DNA from: Mesorhizobium sp. L-2-11
GTDB taxonomy: Bacteria; Pseudomonadota; Alphaproteobacteria; Rhizobiales; Rhizobiaceae
Assembly (NCBI RefSeq): GCF_016756595.1
Contig: NZ_AP023257.1
Coordinates: forward strand, 4,480,001 to 4,544,000
DNA length: 64,000 bases
Reading direction: 5' to 3'
Positions 34,047 through 41,183 of this stretch are shown here, piece after piece (position 1 is the stretch's first letter; each line of letters opens with the position of its first letter). The position numbers and the translations under genes were made by a program. The notes beneath the pieces are model-generated. The model saw nothing but the letters and a program-made list of their open reading frames with translations, was not told where the DNA came from and did not search any database.

Positions 34047-34720
34047 GCCCGGCGATGTTCCCGCCGCAAGCTTCGCACCGTGTCGTGCACAACAGGAATG
34101 GTCCAGCGCGCGGTCATCGTCGCGATCAGCAGCCCGGCAACCGGATCGATGAAGCGGGCTATCATCGTGCCTTGCCAAATCATCGCTGTTGCGAGCGATG
34201 CGGCGATGAGCAGGTTCGACGACATCTTGTCCGAGAACAGGCAGATTTGCGCGCGGGCCAGCGCGGATGCAGCAAGCCTGTTGCGGGCCTTCCATCGGCG
34301 CAGGATCCATAGGTTGATTATCGCGTAAGCCAGGTTCACGCTCATGGCGAGAACGACGCCCTGGCCGTGGGGCTCGACGCCACCGGCTGCGATGCGCTGG
34401 ACCGCGATGCTGGCGACGACAGCCATTGAGAGGCACATGCCCAGCGCAGCGAACGCATTGGCGAGCGTCTCGGCCAAGGCCGCCTGACGCTTGCCACCGG
34501 TGCCCGCATTGTTGCGGCCGCCAGCCACTACGGCGACGGTGGCCAGCACCAGCATGTCCATCAGCGTCAGCGCGAGATCGGCGCGGATGGTCAGCGACGT
34601 CGACGTCGCCGCCGCATATGCCGTCAGCAGCAGGCCAGGCGTACCCGCCACCACCGCCAGACGTGCCGTTTGGGCCGCCGTCGCCTCGCCGCTCGATCGG
34701 GTGGTTCGCAAAGATTGCAT
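34028..34720 (-). CDS. Cation-diffusion-facilitator-like membrane protein, degenerate metal site
   Basis: 230 residues from ATG 34720 (AGGAGA upstream). About five to six helices. The segment ARFIDPVAGLLIATMTARW matches the last-helix DP-x-x-G-L-L-I-A pattern of cation diffusion facilitators, and the preceding helix begins CLFSDKMSSN. In CDF proteins two D/H-x-x-x-D pairs bind metal; by eye alignment the histidine of the second pair is replaced by cysteine (C-x-x-x-D) and the first pair keeps only one Asp (LTLMDMLVL). No cytoplasmic C-terminal domain. It may be a diverged or non-transporting relative. Family call moderate. Confidence 0.6.
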   Translation of the reverse strand: MQSLRTTRSSGEATAAQTARLAVVAGTPGLLLTAYAAATSTSLTIRADLALTLMDMLVLATVAVVAGGRNNAGTGGKRQAALAETLANAFAALGMCLSMAVVASIAVQRIAAGGVEPHGQGVVLAMSVNLAYAIINLWILRRWKARNRLAASALARAQICLFSDKMSSNLLIAASLATAMIWQGTMIARFIDPVAGLLIATMTARWTIPVVHDTVRSLRREHRRARRPVV

Positions 34721-34925
34721 CGCCAGAAATCTCCTGTTTCTGGCCTCACCAATGACGCGGGGATGTTGCACGGATTTGTCAATTTGCCGGCTGAAGGTTT
34801 CCTTTGTGTCGCTGCGCCGTGCGTACGCGGTGATTTATTTGAGGGGATGCAGACGCGGGCCGTCATACCTGTCTGCACCATGACAAGGCGGGCGCTCGCC
34901 GAGTGCGTGACCGGGCCAGACCGCA

Positions 34926-34937
34926 ACAATTGAAACA
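34926..34937. promoter_or_regulatory. Shared 12-base motif, copy 2
   Basis: ACAATTGAAACA, same as 30434-30445. It lies 107 bases before the tandem-repeat protein gene; a second CCGAAACAG follows at 34962. The 323-base gap here otherwise shows no gene. Confidence 0.4.
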
Positions 34938-35043
34938 GAAACGGCTGAATTCGGCATTCGTCCGAAACAGCCGGGAGCGAAAAGCCGCTTATGGAGCGAA
35001 CCCGACGGGATGGCTCCGCTGAAAACGAAAAAGGGAAATCAAG

Positions 35044-35478
35044 ATGAATCGCTTCAAGACATACATGGCCGCTGCCGCGGCAATGGCCTGCCTCGCGGCC
35101 CCGGCCAGCGCCGGTTGGCCGGTCGTCACCGGGAACGGCAAATCGCTGAACGGGCTGAAGCAGAATTCGCTGACCAGCAATTCATTGACCCACAACGGCC
35201 TCGGCGTCTATGCACTCAACGGCGTGCATGCCGACGGCATCGTTCTGGCGAAAAGCCTCGCTCCGGCCGGCAGGTCCATCATCGACCCGAACATCCGCTC
35301 CGTCATCGACCCGAACTTCCGCTCCGTCATCGACCCTAACATCCGCGGTTTGCCGGCTGTCCAGAAGAACCGGTCATCGATCGCGGGCAAGAAGAGCAAC
35401 GGGCTTCCGTCCGGCCAGCACGGCACTGGCAGCGCCGGGACCAATAACGACCGGCCGACCCCGACGCGGAGGCGTTAA
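35044..35478 (+). CDS. Small secreted protein with NSL and IDPN tandem repeats
   Basis: 144 residues, no family recognised. A Sec signal peptide (MNRFKTYMAAAAAMACLAAP, cleavage after ASA) is followed by two repeat zones: a short asparagine/leucine-rich one (SLNGLKQNSLTSNSLTHNGL) and three perfect-length eight-residue units, SIIDPNIR, SVIDPNFR and SVIDPNIR. The tail is basic and rich in Ser, Gly and Asn, ending PTPTRRR. The 24-base DNA units are nearly identical, so copy number may vary. A proper ribosome site (AAGGGAAA) precedes the ATG. It is likely an extracytoplasmic or cell-surface protein; function unknown. The upstream motif is shared with the hybrid-kinase promoter. Confidence 0.75.
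   Translation: MNRFKTYMAAAAAMACLAAPASAGWPVVTGNGKSLNGLKQNSLTSNSLTHNGLGVYALNGVHADGIVLAKSLAPAGRSIIDPNIRSVIDPNFRSVIDPNIRGLPAVQKNRSSIAGKKSNGLPSGQHGTGSAGTNNDRPTPTRRR
35275..35346. repeat. 24-bp tandem repeat, three units
   Basis: Units at 35275-35298, 35299-35322 and 35323-35346, each coding S-[IV]-I-D-P-N-[IF]-R. The units differ at only a few positions. Confidence 0.95.
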
Positions 35479-35505
35479 GGCGCGCACCCGATTTTATCGA
35501 CAATC

Positions 35506-35532
35506 GAACGGACGGCGTTGTGCTGTCCGTTC
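35506..35532 (+). terminator. Hairpin after the tandem-repeat gene
   Basis: GAACGGAC (35506-35513) and GTCCGTTC (35525-35532), perfect 8-base stem with an 11-base loop, 28 bases after the stop of the secreted repeat protein and 46 before the next start. Only a weak T-rich tail follows. Confidence 0.5.
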
Positions 35533-35577
35533 TCATTGGCCGCGCTTCGCTAGCAAAACTGCCGTCAGGAACCAACC

Positions 35578-36435
35578 ATGTCAGCCCACCGCCCTGCCCA
35601 TATCGGCCGCCATGCATTGGTGGTCCTTGCCACAGCCATTTCCAGCATGGCCGCGGTGCCTCCGGCTGATGCAGGGGCCAAACAAACGATCAGGTCGATC
35701 TCCGTTGTCGGCACAAGGTTCGAAGTGACGACGGCAGATGGTCGCATTCTTCCTCAAGAGGATCTCGTCGGCGCCATTCTGACGATTGCTGACGGACGGG
35801 ACCAGGTGCCGCTGCGCATCGATGCGGTCGAGATCGATCCGAGGAATCCGGATGGCGGGATCATGCTCTACGCCATGTCGACCCGCGACCCGACTGGCGG
35901 TGCGTGGCGCAACATCTGCGAACCGGACATCGAGGGCCGGCGCATGGGCTTTCCGCTCGCCGGCACCTGGACGCAGGACGGTCGCCATTTGCCGTCCGAC
36001 ACGGCGTTCAGCATCACCTGCACCGGCGGTGCCCAGGCGAAATGCGTGCGCTTTGGATATCGGCCCTGGGAGAGGTCGCCGGACGGCACACCGCTGTGGG
36101 ATCATCATCAGGCGTGCACCCGCATGATCCGCGCCGATTATTGCGGCGATGGCGTCGGCCACACCCGCAACGGGACGCCGATCGTCGTCTACGATCACAA
36201 GGGCATTCAACAGGACGAGGCCGCGCCTGACATGTCGTTCGAAGCGGCATGGGGCGCCGGCGGGGCGCTTTGCGTCAGCCACACCAGAATACCCGACGTG
36301 CTGACTATGGAGGGACTGGCGGCGATCTGCCCGGGCGTGCGGCAACAGCCGCGAACAGCGTGCGAAAACCGTGCCGGGGGGCTGATCCTCAACCGTTCGG
36401 TCGACCGGCGAACGGTTCAGGCCGCAACGGAATAG
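35578..36435 (+). CDS. ADYC-domain secreted protein
   Basis: 285 residues with a signal peptide (HALVVLATAISSMAAVPPADAG region, cleavage near residue 32). The mature domain carries the MIRADYCGDGVGHTRNG segment, the A-D-Y-C motif after which the domain family is named, plus three other conserved cysteine zones (NICEPDIEGR, ITCTGGAQAKCVRFGYRPW, CVSHTR). The cysteine-rich layout suits an extracytoplasmic, disulphide-stabilised protein. Function of the family is unknown. It follows the tandem-repeat gene on the same strand, 99 bases away with a hairpin between, and may be co-regulated. Confidence 0.8.
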   Translation: MSAHRPAHIGRHALVVLATAISSMAAVPPADAGAKQTIRSISVVGTRFEVTTADGRILPQEDLVGAILTIADGRDQVPLRIDAVEIDPRNPDGGIMLYAMSTRDPTGGAWRNICEPDIEGRRMGFPLAGTWTQDGRHLPSDTAFSITCTGGAQAKCVRFGYRPWERSPDGTPLWDHHQACTRMIRADYCGDGVGHTRNGTPIVVYDHKGIQQDEAAPDMSFEAAWGAGGALCVSHTRIPDVLTMEGLAAICPGVRQQPRTACENRAGGLILNRSVDRRTVQAATE

Positions 36436-36516
36436 TCATGCTGCGGGGGGTCTGCTGGGTTTCTCGGAGTGCGGATGTTCGAGAAGGTCAAACGCATGCA
36501 CTGAGGCCGCCAGGCG

Positions 36517-37413
36517 TCAGAGTTTCCGCGCCACGCCCCCCACCTGCTTGGTGCGCTTGCTCGTGTCGACCTTGGCCCGCATCTCCACCGCCTTCTCGAT
36601 CTCCCGCTTCAGCTCGTCTTTGATATCAGCCGTTTCGGCCATCAAGGCGTCGATCTTCATGAAATCGAGCACGCGGTATTTCGACACCGCCGGCCTGACC
36701 AGTATGTCCGGCTGGCATTGCCTCAGCTTTGCGGCGATGATCGACTGCATCATCAATTGCGTGGCGCCGAACATCAGGTCTACGGAGGTCGGGTATTTGC
36801 GCCCGCCTTTGGTCGGCGCGCCAACGACGTCGACGGCGACGATGATGTCGGCGTCGTCCTCGATCAGGTCGAACGGCACCGGATTGTAGATGCCGCCGTC
36901 GATCAGCAGTCTGCCGTCGCGCATCACAGGGCGAAATACCGCGGGAATAGCCGCAGAGGCGGCAAGCGCTGAATGCAGGTCGCCGTCGCTCAGCACGGCG
37001 ACCTTATGGCCGAAGAAATCCGTGGCCGTCACCTTCAGCGGTATTTTCAGCTCGGCGAAGCTTTCGGGTATGGCGTCGGGCATGAATGCCTTGAGGATGC
37101 GCTCTACATTGAACTGGGTGACACCCAGCCCGCCCTGCAGCGCCTCGGCAAAGGTGCCTGGCCGCGCCCGCCACATGCGCGCCGCCACCTCGGCGCGGCG
37201 GCCGAGGATCGAGCGCAAGTAGGCGTGAATGTCGCTGCCGGCCATGCCCGAAGCCATGCCGGCGCCCATGATGGCGCCGATCGATGAGCCTGATATGGCG
37301 ACCGGCCTTATACCCAGCTCGTCCAGCACCTCGATGACATGGATATGCGCCAGGCCGCGCGCGCCGCCGCCGCCGAAGGCGATGCCGAAAGTGGGGCCGT
37401 TGCTAGCCGCCAT
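36517..37413 (-). CDS. Patatin-like phospholipase
   Basis: 298 residues from ATG 37413. The patatin oxyanion loop GGGGARG lies at residues 14-20, the nucleophile serine is S44 in SGSSIGA, and the dyad aspartate is in LLIDGGIYNPVPFD. No signal peptide, as in other RssA-type bacterial patatins. Further motifs VSDGDLHSALAASAAIPAVF and VDVVG complete the fold. The C-terminus is basic and coiled (DELKREIEKAVEMRAK). Reading upstream of 37413 runs into repeat A copy 2, so that extension is rejected. Substrate presumably a lipid ester. Confidence 0.9.
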   Translation of the reverse strand: MAASNGPTFGIAFGGGGARGLAHIHVIEVLDELGIRPVAISGSSIGAIMGAGMASGMAGSDIHAYLRSILGRRAEVAARMWRARPGTFAEALQGGLGVTQFNVERILKAFMPDAIPESFAELKIPLKVTATDFFGHKVAVLSDGDLHSALAASAAIPAVFRPVMRDGRLLIDGGIYNPVPFDLIEDDADIIVAVDVVGAPTKGGRKYPTSVDLMFGATQLMMQSIIAAKLRQCQPDILVRPAVSKYRVLDFMKIDALMAETADIKDELKREIEKAVEMRAKVDTSKRTKQVGGVARKL

Positions 37414-37469
37414 TTCCCACACTCCATGCGGCGGTGCTAAAGGGGAATTCGGGGCCGCTGCGCGTCTTT

Positions 37470-37613
37470 CCTTCTCCCCTTGTGGGAGAAGGTGGATCGG
37501 CGCGCAGCGCCGAGACGGATGAGGGGTGTTGGACGGAGTACTGTTGGCGCCAAGCTGGAGCACCCCTCATCCGTCGCCTTCGGCGACACCTTCTCCCACA
37601 AGGGGAGAAGGGG
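37470..37613. repeat. Palindromic intergenic element, family A copy 2
   Basis: Almost identical to copy 1 over all 144 bases; only the central part differs. It lies between the patatin and the M16 peptidase genes, both on the minus strand. Confidence 0.9.
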
Positions 37614-37656
37614 GAGCCAACCGGCGCAGGCCAGTGTGCGGCATGCGGGCAATGGC

Positions 37657-39165
37657 TCATTCCTCCTTGGCCTCACCGTGCTTCGGCCCGACGACCATGA
37701 TGGCCGGCTCGGCGGAGAGCAGCTTTTTCGCCGCCGCCTTGACCTGATCCAGCGTCACCGCGTTGATGAGGGCGGCGCGCCGCTGCATATAGTCGATGCC
37801 GAGCTTGTCGAGTTGCAGTTCGAGCAGCGTCGCGGCGATGGCGGCAGAGGAGTTCAGATTGTTGATGGCGTAGGCGCCGACCAAGTATTTCTTGGTCGCC
37901 GCCAGTTCTGCTTCGGTCGGCCCTTCCTGGGCCATGCGCTTCACCACCTCGCGCACCACTGCCAAAGTCTCGGCCGCCCGATCCGCGCGGGTCGATGTCG
38001 TGATGGCCAGGGCGTTAGCGTGCTGGTGGTCGACCAGGTCGGAACTGACGCTGTAGGCCAGACCGCGTTTTTCACGCACCTCTTCGAACAGCCGCGAGGT
38101 GAAGGCGCTGCCGCCGAGGATCTCGTTCATCAGAACCGCGGCGAAGAAATCGGGCGCACTCCGCTCGACGCCGGGATAGGCGAGTTGCAGCGATGTCTGG
38201 GGCTGATCGTAGTTGACCTCGAGCTGCTGGTTGAGTTTCGGATCGACATCGGCGACCGCGCTGAGCGCCTGATGTTGCGGCAGGCCGCCGAAGACCAGAT
38301 CGAGCTTTTTCTTCAACGTCTCGGCATCGATGGCGCCGACCACCGCCACATGCAGCCCGTCGCGAGCGAAATTCGCCTTGTGAAAGGCGATGAGATCGTC
38401 CGGCGTGATGGTGGCAATGCTTTGCCTGGTGCCTTCCTCGGGCCGTGCATAGGGATGAGTGCCGTATAGCGCCTCCAGCCATTTGCGCTGGGCGAGCGTG
38501 TCCGGGTCAAGCTCGTTGGCGATGATGCCGGACAGCACTTGCGCGCGGATGCGGTCGATTGGCGCCTGGTCGAAACGCGGCTCTGTGACCGCCAGCCGCA
38601 ACAGGTCGAACGCCGCGTCGCGCTGCTCGGCAAGCATGCGCATCGAGCCATAGATGCCGTCGCGCGCCGCCTCGAAGCTCAACTCGGCGCCGACGTCGTC
38701 GAGCTTGATCTGGAAGTCCTCGCTGTCGAGATTGCCGGCGCCCTCGTCGAACAGGCCGCTCATCAGATTGGCAAGGCCCTCCTTTCCAGCGGGATCCTGC
38801 GTCGTGCCGCCATCGAACGCGAAGCGGATGGCGACGAGCGGCACGGAATAATCCTCCACCAGCCAGGCGGTGATGCCCTTTGACGACGTCACCTCCTGGA
38901 TGCTCATGGCCGCACGAGCGGAAAGCGCCGGCAGGACGAGGAAGACGAGGGAGAGGAGCAGGGTGACTAAAGGGGCTATGCGCGATCTTCCCTTCTCCCC
39001 CTGTGGGAGAAGGTGGCCGAGCGCAGCTCGGTCGGATGAGGGGTGTTCCAGCTTGGCACCAACAGCACTCCGTCCAACACCCCTCATCCGGCTTGGCGCT
39101 GCGCGCCAATCCACCTTCTCCCACAAGGGGAGAAGGCAAAACGCGCGGCTATGCTGGTTCCTCAT
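37657..39165 (-). CDS. M16-family peptidase-like protein (non-catalytic partner), signal peptide interrupted by an in-frame repeat
   Basis: About 502 residues from ATG 39165, which follows the previous peptidase's stop at once (TGATGTGATG), so translation is coupled. The N-terminus reads MRNQHSRAF, then about 50 residues translated from repeat A copy 3 (CLLPLWEKVDWRAAPSRM and onward), then GRSRIAPLVTLLLSLVF, a signal-peptide core ending ALSARA. M16 domain follows: where catalytic members have HxxEH, this protein has LANLMSGLFDEGA, so zinc binding is lost; the C-terminal half (EVREKRGLAYSV) is normal. It resembles the inactive subunit of paired processing proteases. Confidence 0.85.
   Translation of the reverse strand: MRNQHSRAFCLLPLWEKVDWRAAPSRMRGVGRSAVGAKLEHPSSDRAALGHLLPQGEKGRSRIAPLVTLLLSLVFLVLPALSARAAMSIQEVTSSKGITAWLVEDYSVPLVAIRFAFDGGTTQDPAGKEGLANLMSGLFDEGAGNLDSEDFQIKLDDVGAELSFEAARDGIYGSMRMLAEQRDAAFDLLRLAVTEPRFDQAPIDRIRAQVLSGIIANELDPDTLAQRKWLEALYGTHPYARPEEGTRQSIATITPDDLIAFHKANFARDGLHVAVVGAIDAETLKKKLDLVFGGLPQHQALSAVADVDPKLNQQLEVNYDQPQTSLQLAYPGVERSAPDFFAAVLMNEILGGSAFTSRLFEEVREKRGLAYSVSSDLVDHQHANALAITTSTRADRAAETLAVVREVVKRMAQEGPTEAELAATKKYLVGAYAINNLNSSAAIAATLLELQLDKLGIDYMQRRAALINAVTLDQVKAAAKKLLSAEPAIMVVGPKHGEAKEE
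38991..39136. repeat. Palindromic element, family A copy 3, inside a coding sequence
   Basis: Same arms as copies 1 and 2 (CCTTCTCCCC...AAGGTGG) with the inner portion inverted relative to them. It falls in the signal-peptide coding part of the M16 gene and adds about 50 codons without a stop codon. Confidence 0.9.
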
Positions 39166-39169
39166 CACA

Positions 39170-40534
39170 TCAATTCCCTGCCTGTGTCTGCGGCAAGAGA
39201 TAGCCTGATGTCGAATGGTTGAGATTGAGATAGCGCGCCGCAACCTGCCTGACTTCGTCGGCGGTGACCTTGCGGATGCGGCCAGGCCATTCCTCGACAT
39301 CCCTGACGTTGCCGCCGGTGGCGAGCGTCGCGCCGTAGATGTTGGCCATCGAATCCTGCTTGTCGCGCGCGAAGATCATCGAGCGGACGAAACGATCCTT
39401 GGCCTTCTCCAGCTCGCCTGATGTGACGCCGTCCTTGGCGATGCGGGCGACCTCGGCCTCGACCGCCGCCTGGACGTCGGCCAGCTTGGCGTCGCCGCGC
39501 GGCGCGCCATAGACGGTGAAGTTGGTGGCGTCGAGCATGGTGCCCTGAAAAAAGGCGCCGGCCTCGGCGGCAATGCCTTGCTTGACGACAAGCTGCTGGT
39601 AGAGCCGGCTGCGGCTGCCGCCGCCGAGGATCTCCGCCAGCAGGTCCAACGCTTCCGCTTCGCCCGGCTTCGCAGTGTGATAGGAGGGAACCACCCATTG
39701 CGTCGAAAAGTTCGGCACGCTGACACGCGCGTCGGTGAGCGTCACCGTGCGCCTGGTGTTCTGTTCGGGTTCGACCGGGCGGATGCGCGGCGGCAGGTCT
39801 GGACCACGCGCGACCTTGCCATAGGTCTTTTCGGCCAGCGCCTTGACCAGCTGCGGCTCGACATCGCCGGCGACCACCAGCACGGCGTTGTTGGGCGTAT
39901 AATATTTGTCGTAGAAGGCCTTGGCGTCGGCGCGGTTCAGCTTCTCCATTTCCTGCATCCAGCCGATCACCGGAATACGATAGGGCTGGTTCTGCCAGAG
40001 CGTGGCGTCGACCTCCTCGCCGAGCACTGCCTGCGGATTGCTGTCGATGCGCGAGCGGCGTTCCTCGAGGATGACGTCGCGCTCGGTGGCGATGACGTCG
40101 TCGTTGAGGATGAGGTTGCGCATGCGATCGGCCTCGAAATCCATCATCTGCTCGAGCGCCTGCGGCACCACCGTCTCGTAAAAGGCGGTGTAGTCATAGG
40201 AGGTGAAAGCGTTGTTCGAACCGCCGATGGCGGAGACGGCGCGGTCGAACGCGCCGGCCGCATGATTGGTCGTCGCCTTGAACATCAGATGCTCGAAGAA
40301 ATGGGCGATGCCGGACTTGCCCGGCGGCTCATCGGCGCTGCCGATCTTGTACCACACCATATGAGTGACAATCGGGGCGCGGTGATCGGGGATGACAACA
40401 ACCTCCATGCCGTTGTCGAGCAGGAAATTCGTCACCTTGCCGTCGTCCGGCTTGTTTTCGGCCAGAACCGGGCCGGTCATCACGAGAGCCAGCGCAAAAA
40501 GCGTTCCGCGCAGCCAGTCAGCCTGAGATGTCAT
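39170..40534 (-). CDS. M16-family zinc peptidase (catalytic)
   Basis: 454-residue secreted metallopeptidase. A signal peptide ([18 protein letters not shown]) precedes the M16 domain with the inverted zinc motif HFFEH at 78-82 (H78, H82 ligands, E81 base) and the downstream glutamate in RDVILEERR. The C-terminal inactive M16 half ([28 protein letters not shown]-like helices) is complete. The next gene starts 4 bases after its stop and encodes a non-catalytic relative, so they probably form an alpha/beta heterodimer in the periplasm. No PQQ genes are nearby. Confidence 0.93.
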   Translation of the reverse strand: MTSQADWLRGTLFALALVMTGPVLAENKPDDGKVTNFLLDNGMEVVVIPDHRAPIVTHMVWYKIGSADEPPGKSGIAHFFEHLMFKATTNHAAGAFDRAVSAIGGSNNAFTSYDYTAFYETVVPQALEQMMDFEADRMRNLILNDDVIATERDVILEERRSRIDSNPQAVLGEEVDATLWQNQPYRIPVIGWMQEMEKLNRADAKAFYDKYYTPNNAVLVVAGDVEPQLVKALAEKTYGKVARGPDLPPRIRPVEPEQNTRRTVTLTDARVSVPNFSTQWVVPSYHTAKPGEAEALDLLAEILGGGSRSRLYQQLVVKQGIAAEAGAFFQGTMLDATNFTVYGAPRGDAKLADVQAAVEAEVARIAKDGVTSGELEKAKDRFVRSMIFARDKQDSMANIYGATLATGGNVRDVEEWPGRIRKVTADEVRQVAARYLNLNHSTSGYLLPQTQAGN

Positions 40535-40628
40535 TAACGACTCCGGTCGTCATGGGGTGGAACGATAGGCGGGGGTGTTGCCACAGGCAAATTGATTTGT
40601 TCGTCATTTTGAAGGCGCTGCGCCCCCT

Positions 40629-41183
40629 TCATCCAACCTCGATAAAACGGATAACCGTCTCGCCATAGCTGCGCTCGTCGATAACCGAAAAGCCCGGTCC
40701 TGCCTCGAACGGCGCCGCTGCCGCCTCCTCGACGACGCAGAGCGCCCCGGGGGCGAGCCAGCCGCCGGCCTTGGCCGAGCGCAAGGCACGCTCGCCGAGG
40801 CCCTTGCCATAGGGCGGGTCGGCGAACACCAGGCCGAACGCGGCCATCGTGCCCGCCTCGCCCAGAGCCGTAGCGTCGCGACGGAATATCTTGGTACGCC
40901 CGGTGAGGCCGAAGGCCTCGACATTGGTGCGGATCAGGCCGCGCCCTTCCGCCGATTCTTCGATGAAGACGCCATAAGACGCGCCACGCGACAGCGCCTC
41001 GAGGCCGAACGCGCCGGTGCCGGCGAACAGGTCGAGCACCCGCGCGCCGACCAGCCTGTCGGGGAAACGATGCGCCAGCACGTTGAACACAGCCTCGCGG
41101 GTGCGGTCGGAGGTCGGACGGATGGCGCTTGAGCGGGGCGTCGCCAGCGGACGCCCGCGAAACTCACCGCCGACGATCCGCAT
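40629..41183 (-). CDS. rsmD: 16S rRNA (guanine(966)-N2)-methyltransferase RsmD
   Basis: 184 residues from ATG 41183 (MRIVGGEFRGRPL, the standard RsmD start). Contains RPTSDRTREAVFNVL, the SAM-binding VLDLFAGTGAFGLEALSRGA and the catalytic FADPPYG. It methylates N2 of G966 in 16S rRNA during 30S assembly. Its start overlaps the 3' end of the pseudouridine synthase gene by 20 bases, so both RNA-modification genes share a transcript. Confidence 0.96.
   Translation of the reverse strand: MRIVGGEFRGRPLATPRSSAIRPTSDRTREAVFNVLAHRFPDRLVGARVLDLFAGTGAFGLEALSRGASYGVFIEESAEGRGLIRTNVEAFGLTGRTKIFRRDATALGEAGTMAAFGLVFADPPYGKGLGERALRSAKAGGWLAPGALCVVEEAAAAPFEAGPGFSVIDERSYGETVIRFIEVG

Noticed and set aside
37414..37563. 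N-terminal extension of the patatin gene
   Set aside because: Also repeat-derived; ATG 37413 directly precedes the patatin core.
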